This document shows, in pieces, positions 3,689-5,344 of a stretch of 5,344 nucleotides of DNA. The stretch lies in assembly GCA_027349605.1 (NCBI GenBank), contig DAIEMM010000044.1:1-5344 (forward strand). Reading direction: 5' to 3'. The notes under the pieces were generated by a model that was not told the DNA's origin, did not search any database, and saw nothing but the letters and a program-made list of their open reading frames with translations. The number at the start of each line of letters is the position of its first letter. Position 1 is the first letter of the stretch. This DNA is from Anaeromyxobacteraceae bacterium. Its GTDB lineage: Bacteria; Myxococcota; Myxococcia; Myxococcales; Anaeromyxobacteraceae. Position numbers and translations under genes: made by a program.

Positions 3689-5344
3689 ATGACCTCACCG
3701 GCCGTCGCCCTCCTCGCCCTCTCCCTCCTCGCCACCGACCGCCCCACCACCGAGCTTCCCTACACGCCGGGACTCGACCCGGCGGCCATGGACCGCTCGG
3801 TCGACCCCTGCGTCGACTTCTACGCCTACTCCTGCGGCGGCTGGCAGCGGAAGAACCCCATCCCACCCGACCAGACCTCCTGGGACGTCTACGGGAAGAC
3901 CGCCACGGAGAACCAGCAGTTCCTCTGGGGCCTGCTCGAGACCGCGGCCGCCAGGCCCGACGCCGAGCGGACGGTCTCCGAGCGCAAGGTGGGCGACTTC
4001 TTCCACGCCTGCATGGACGAGAAGGCCGTCGAGGCGGCCGGCGCGAAGCCCATCGCCGCCGATCTCGCCGCCATCGACGCCTTGAGGTCGAAGGCCGAGA
4101 TCGCGAAGCTCGTGGCCCGGCTCCACCTGACGGTGGACGGAGGGATGCTCTTCGGGTTCGGGAGCGAGCAGTCCTTCGAGAACTCGGAGGACGTGGTGGC
4201 CTGGGTCACGGCCGGCGGCCTCGGGCTCCCCGACCGCGACTACTACCTGAAGGACGACGCCCGCTCGAAGGAGATCCGGAAGAAGTACCTGGCCCACGTG
4301 GCCGAGTCCCTGCGCCTCTCCGGCCTGCCCGTGAAGAAGGCCACCGAGGGCGCGCGCACCGTGATGCGCATCGAGACGGCGCTCGCGCGGGCGTCGCTCA
4401 CCAAGGTGGAGAAGCGCGACCCGAGGAAGATCTGGCACCGGACCCCCACCGAAAGCCTGGTGCAGGGGGCGAAGGCCTTCCGCTGGGCCGACTACCTGGC
4501 CGCCTCCGGCGCGCCGGCATCGCCCTGGGTGAACGTCGCCGAGCCAGCCTTCATCGCCGAGCTCGACCGCCAGCTCTCGAAGGAGCCGCTCTCCGCCTGG
4601 AAGACCTACCTTCGCTGGCACCGGGTCCGCGCGGCTTCGCCGTTCCTCTCGGCTCCCTTCCAGAAGGCCAGCTTCGCCTTCTACTCGGCCACGCTCCGCG
4701 GGGCGAAGGAGCTGGCCCCTCGCTGGAAGCGCTGCGTGCGCTGGACCGACGCCGACCTGGGCGAGGCGCTGGGCCAGGTGTTCGTCGCGAAGGTCTTTCC
4801 TCCGTCGGTGAAGGCCGACGCCGACGCCATGGTGAAGTTCGTCCAGGCCGCGATGGCGAGGCGCATCGACGCCCTCGACTGGATGGCCCCGGAAACGAAG
4901 CGGGCGGCCCACGAGAAGCTCGCCGCGATGAGGAACAAGATCGGCTACCCGGAGAGGTGGCGCGACTACTCCGCGGTGGTGGTGAAGCGGGACGACTTCG
5001 CCGGCAACGTGGAGCGGGCCTCCGCCTTCGAGACCCGGCGGGAGCTCGCGAAGATCGGCAAGCCGGTGGACCGGGCCGAGTGGGGCATGACGCCACCCAC
5101 GGTGAATGCCTACTACAACCCGTCGATGAACGACATGAACTTCCCGGCCGGCGTGCTGCTGCCGCCGCTCTGGGACCCGAAGATGGACCTCGCCCCCGGG
5201 TACGGGAACACCGGTGGCACGGTCGGGCACGAACTCATCCACGGCTTCGACGACGAGGGACGGCAGTTCGACGCGAAGGGCAACCTGCGCGACTGGTGGA
5301 CCGAGGCCGACGGGAAGGAGTTCGAGAAGCGGGCCGCCTGCGTC
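3689..5344 (+). CDS. M13-family (neprilysin/PepO-like) zinc metallopeptidase, C-terminus cut by window edge
   Basis: The 552 codons present cover most of an M13 peptidase, normally about 650-700 residues, which cleaves oligopeptides outside the cytoplasm. In order: DPCVDFYAYSCGGW (C41-C49) and NPIP (56-59) mark the N-terminal domain; FFHACMDEKAVEAAG surrounds C108; GLGLPDRDYYL (177-187) is a typical block; VNAYYNPSMNDMNFPAG (472-488) is the substrate-binding segment; VGHELIHGFDDEGRQFD holds zinc ligands H514 and H518 and catalytic E515. The third ligand (in an ENxAD motif) and the C-terminal domain lie past the right edge. A hydrophobic stretch AVALLALSLLA (5-15) looks like a signal peptide, but no basic residue precedes it. 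The start is fixed by an in-frame TAG at 3680-3682, although there is no Shine-Dalgarno. Only 11 nt separate it from the desaturase-like gene, so the two are probably co-transcribed. Confidence 0.95.
   Translation, partial: MTSPAVALLALSLLATDRPTTELPYTPGLDPAAMDRSVDPCVDFYAYSCGGWQRKNPIPPDQTSWDVYGKTATENQQFLWGLLETAAARPDAERTVSERKVGDFFHACMDEKAVEAAGAKPIAADLAAIDALRSKAEIAKLVARLHLTVDGGMLFGFGSEQSFENSEDVVAWVTAGGLGLPDRDYYLKDDARSKEIRKKYLAHVAESLRLSGLPVKKATEGARTVMRIETALARASLTKVEKRDPRKIWHRTPTESLVQGAKAFRWADYLAASGAPASPWVNVAEPAFIAELDRQLSKEPLSAWKTYLRWHRVRAASPFLSAPFQKASFAFYSATLRGAKELAPRWKRCVRWTDADLGEALGQVFVAKVFPPSVKADADAMVKFVQAAMARRIDALDWMAPETKRAAHEKLAAMRNKIGYPERWRDYSAVVVKRDDFAGNVERASAFETRRELAKIGKPVDRAEWGMTPPTVNAYYNPSMNDMNFPAGVLLPPLWDPKMDLAPGYGNTGGTVGHELIHGFDDEGRQFDAKGNLRDWWTEADGKEFEKRAACV

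Noticed and set aside
3695..5242. 515-codon open frame on the minus strand opposite the M13 peptidase
   Set aside because: It is the mirror of a well-supported M13 gene with G/C third positions, which remove antisense stop codons. Its translation is Gly/Val/Arg/His-rich without motifs, signal or ribosome site.

Overview
The window is a GC-rich (by eye near 70%) bacterial chromosome segment. Codon third positions are strongly C/G, which opens long shadow frames on the opposite strands. The mix of a type-2 acyl-ACP desaturase-like diiron protein, an M13 metallopeptidase, a short lipoprotein with HEXXH and mostly weak Shine-Dalgarno sites suits a GC-rich Gram-negative such as a myxobacterial/deltaproteobacterial lineage. 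That assignment is an inference from gene style, not from a marker gene. I see no tRNA, rRNA, CRISPR array, transposase, integrase or phage gene, and no base-composition break that would mark an island.

Layout. Positions 1-101 (minus) hold the first 33 codons of a small membrane protein that runs off the left edge, with the only good Shine-Dalgarno in the window. Positions 102-329 are non-coding. Next is a divergent pair: a histidine phosphatase (330-950, minus; possibly starting at 938) and a glutathione S-transferase family protein (968-1630, plus). A perfect 9-bp inverted repeat fills almost the whole gap between their start codons. The GST converges on a predicted secreted lipoprotein with an HEXXH zinc-peptidase motif (1651-2211, minus), across a 20-bp gap that holds a small hairpin. 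Upstream of the lipoprotein are a possible leaderless -10 box and a 7-bp stem-loop. A CoA-binding (YccU-type) protein follows (2326-2772, minus). It is divergent from a ferritin-like/acyl-ACP desaturase-like diiron protein (2835-3677, plus), which is followed after 11 nt by an M13-family metallopeptidase (3689 to the right edge, truncated).

The genes do not form an obvious single pathway; they look like housekeeping and accessory enzymes in short transcription units. The only probable co-transcribed pair is desaturase-like protein plus M13 peptidase. The most unusual structure is the symmetric dyad at 936-970 between the phosphatase and GST genes, which gives both possible transcripts nearly the same 5' leader. 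I found nothing that can honestly be called a new defence, mobile or biosynthetic system.
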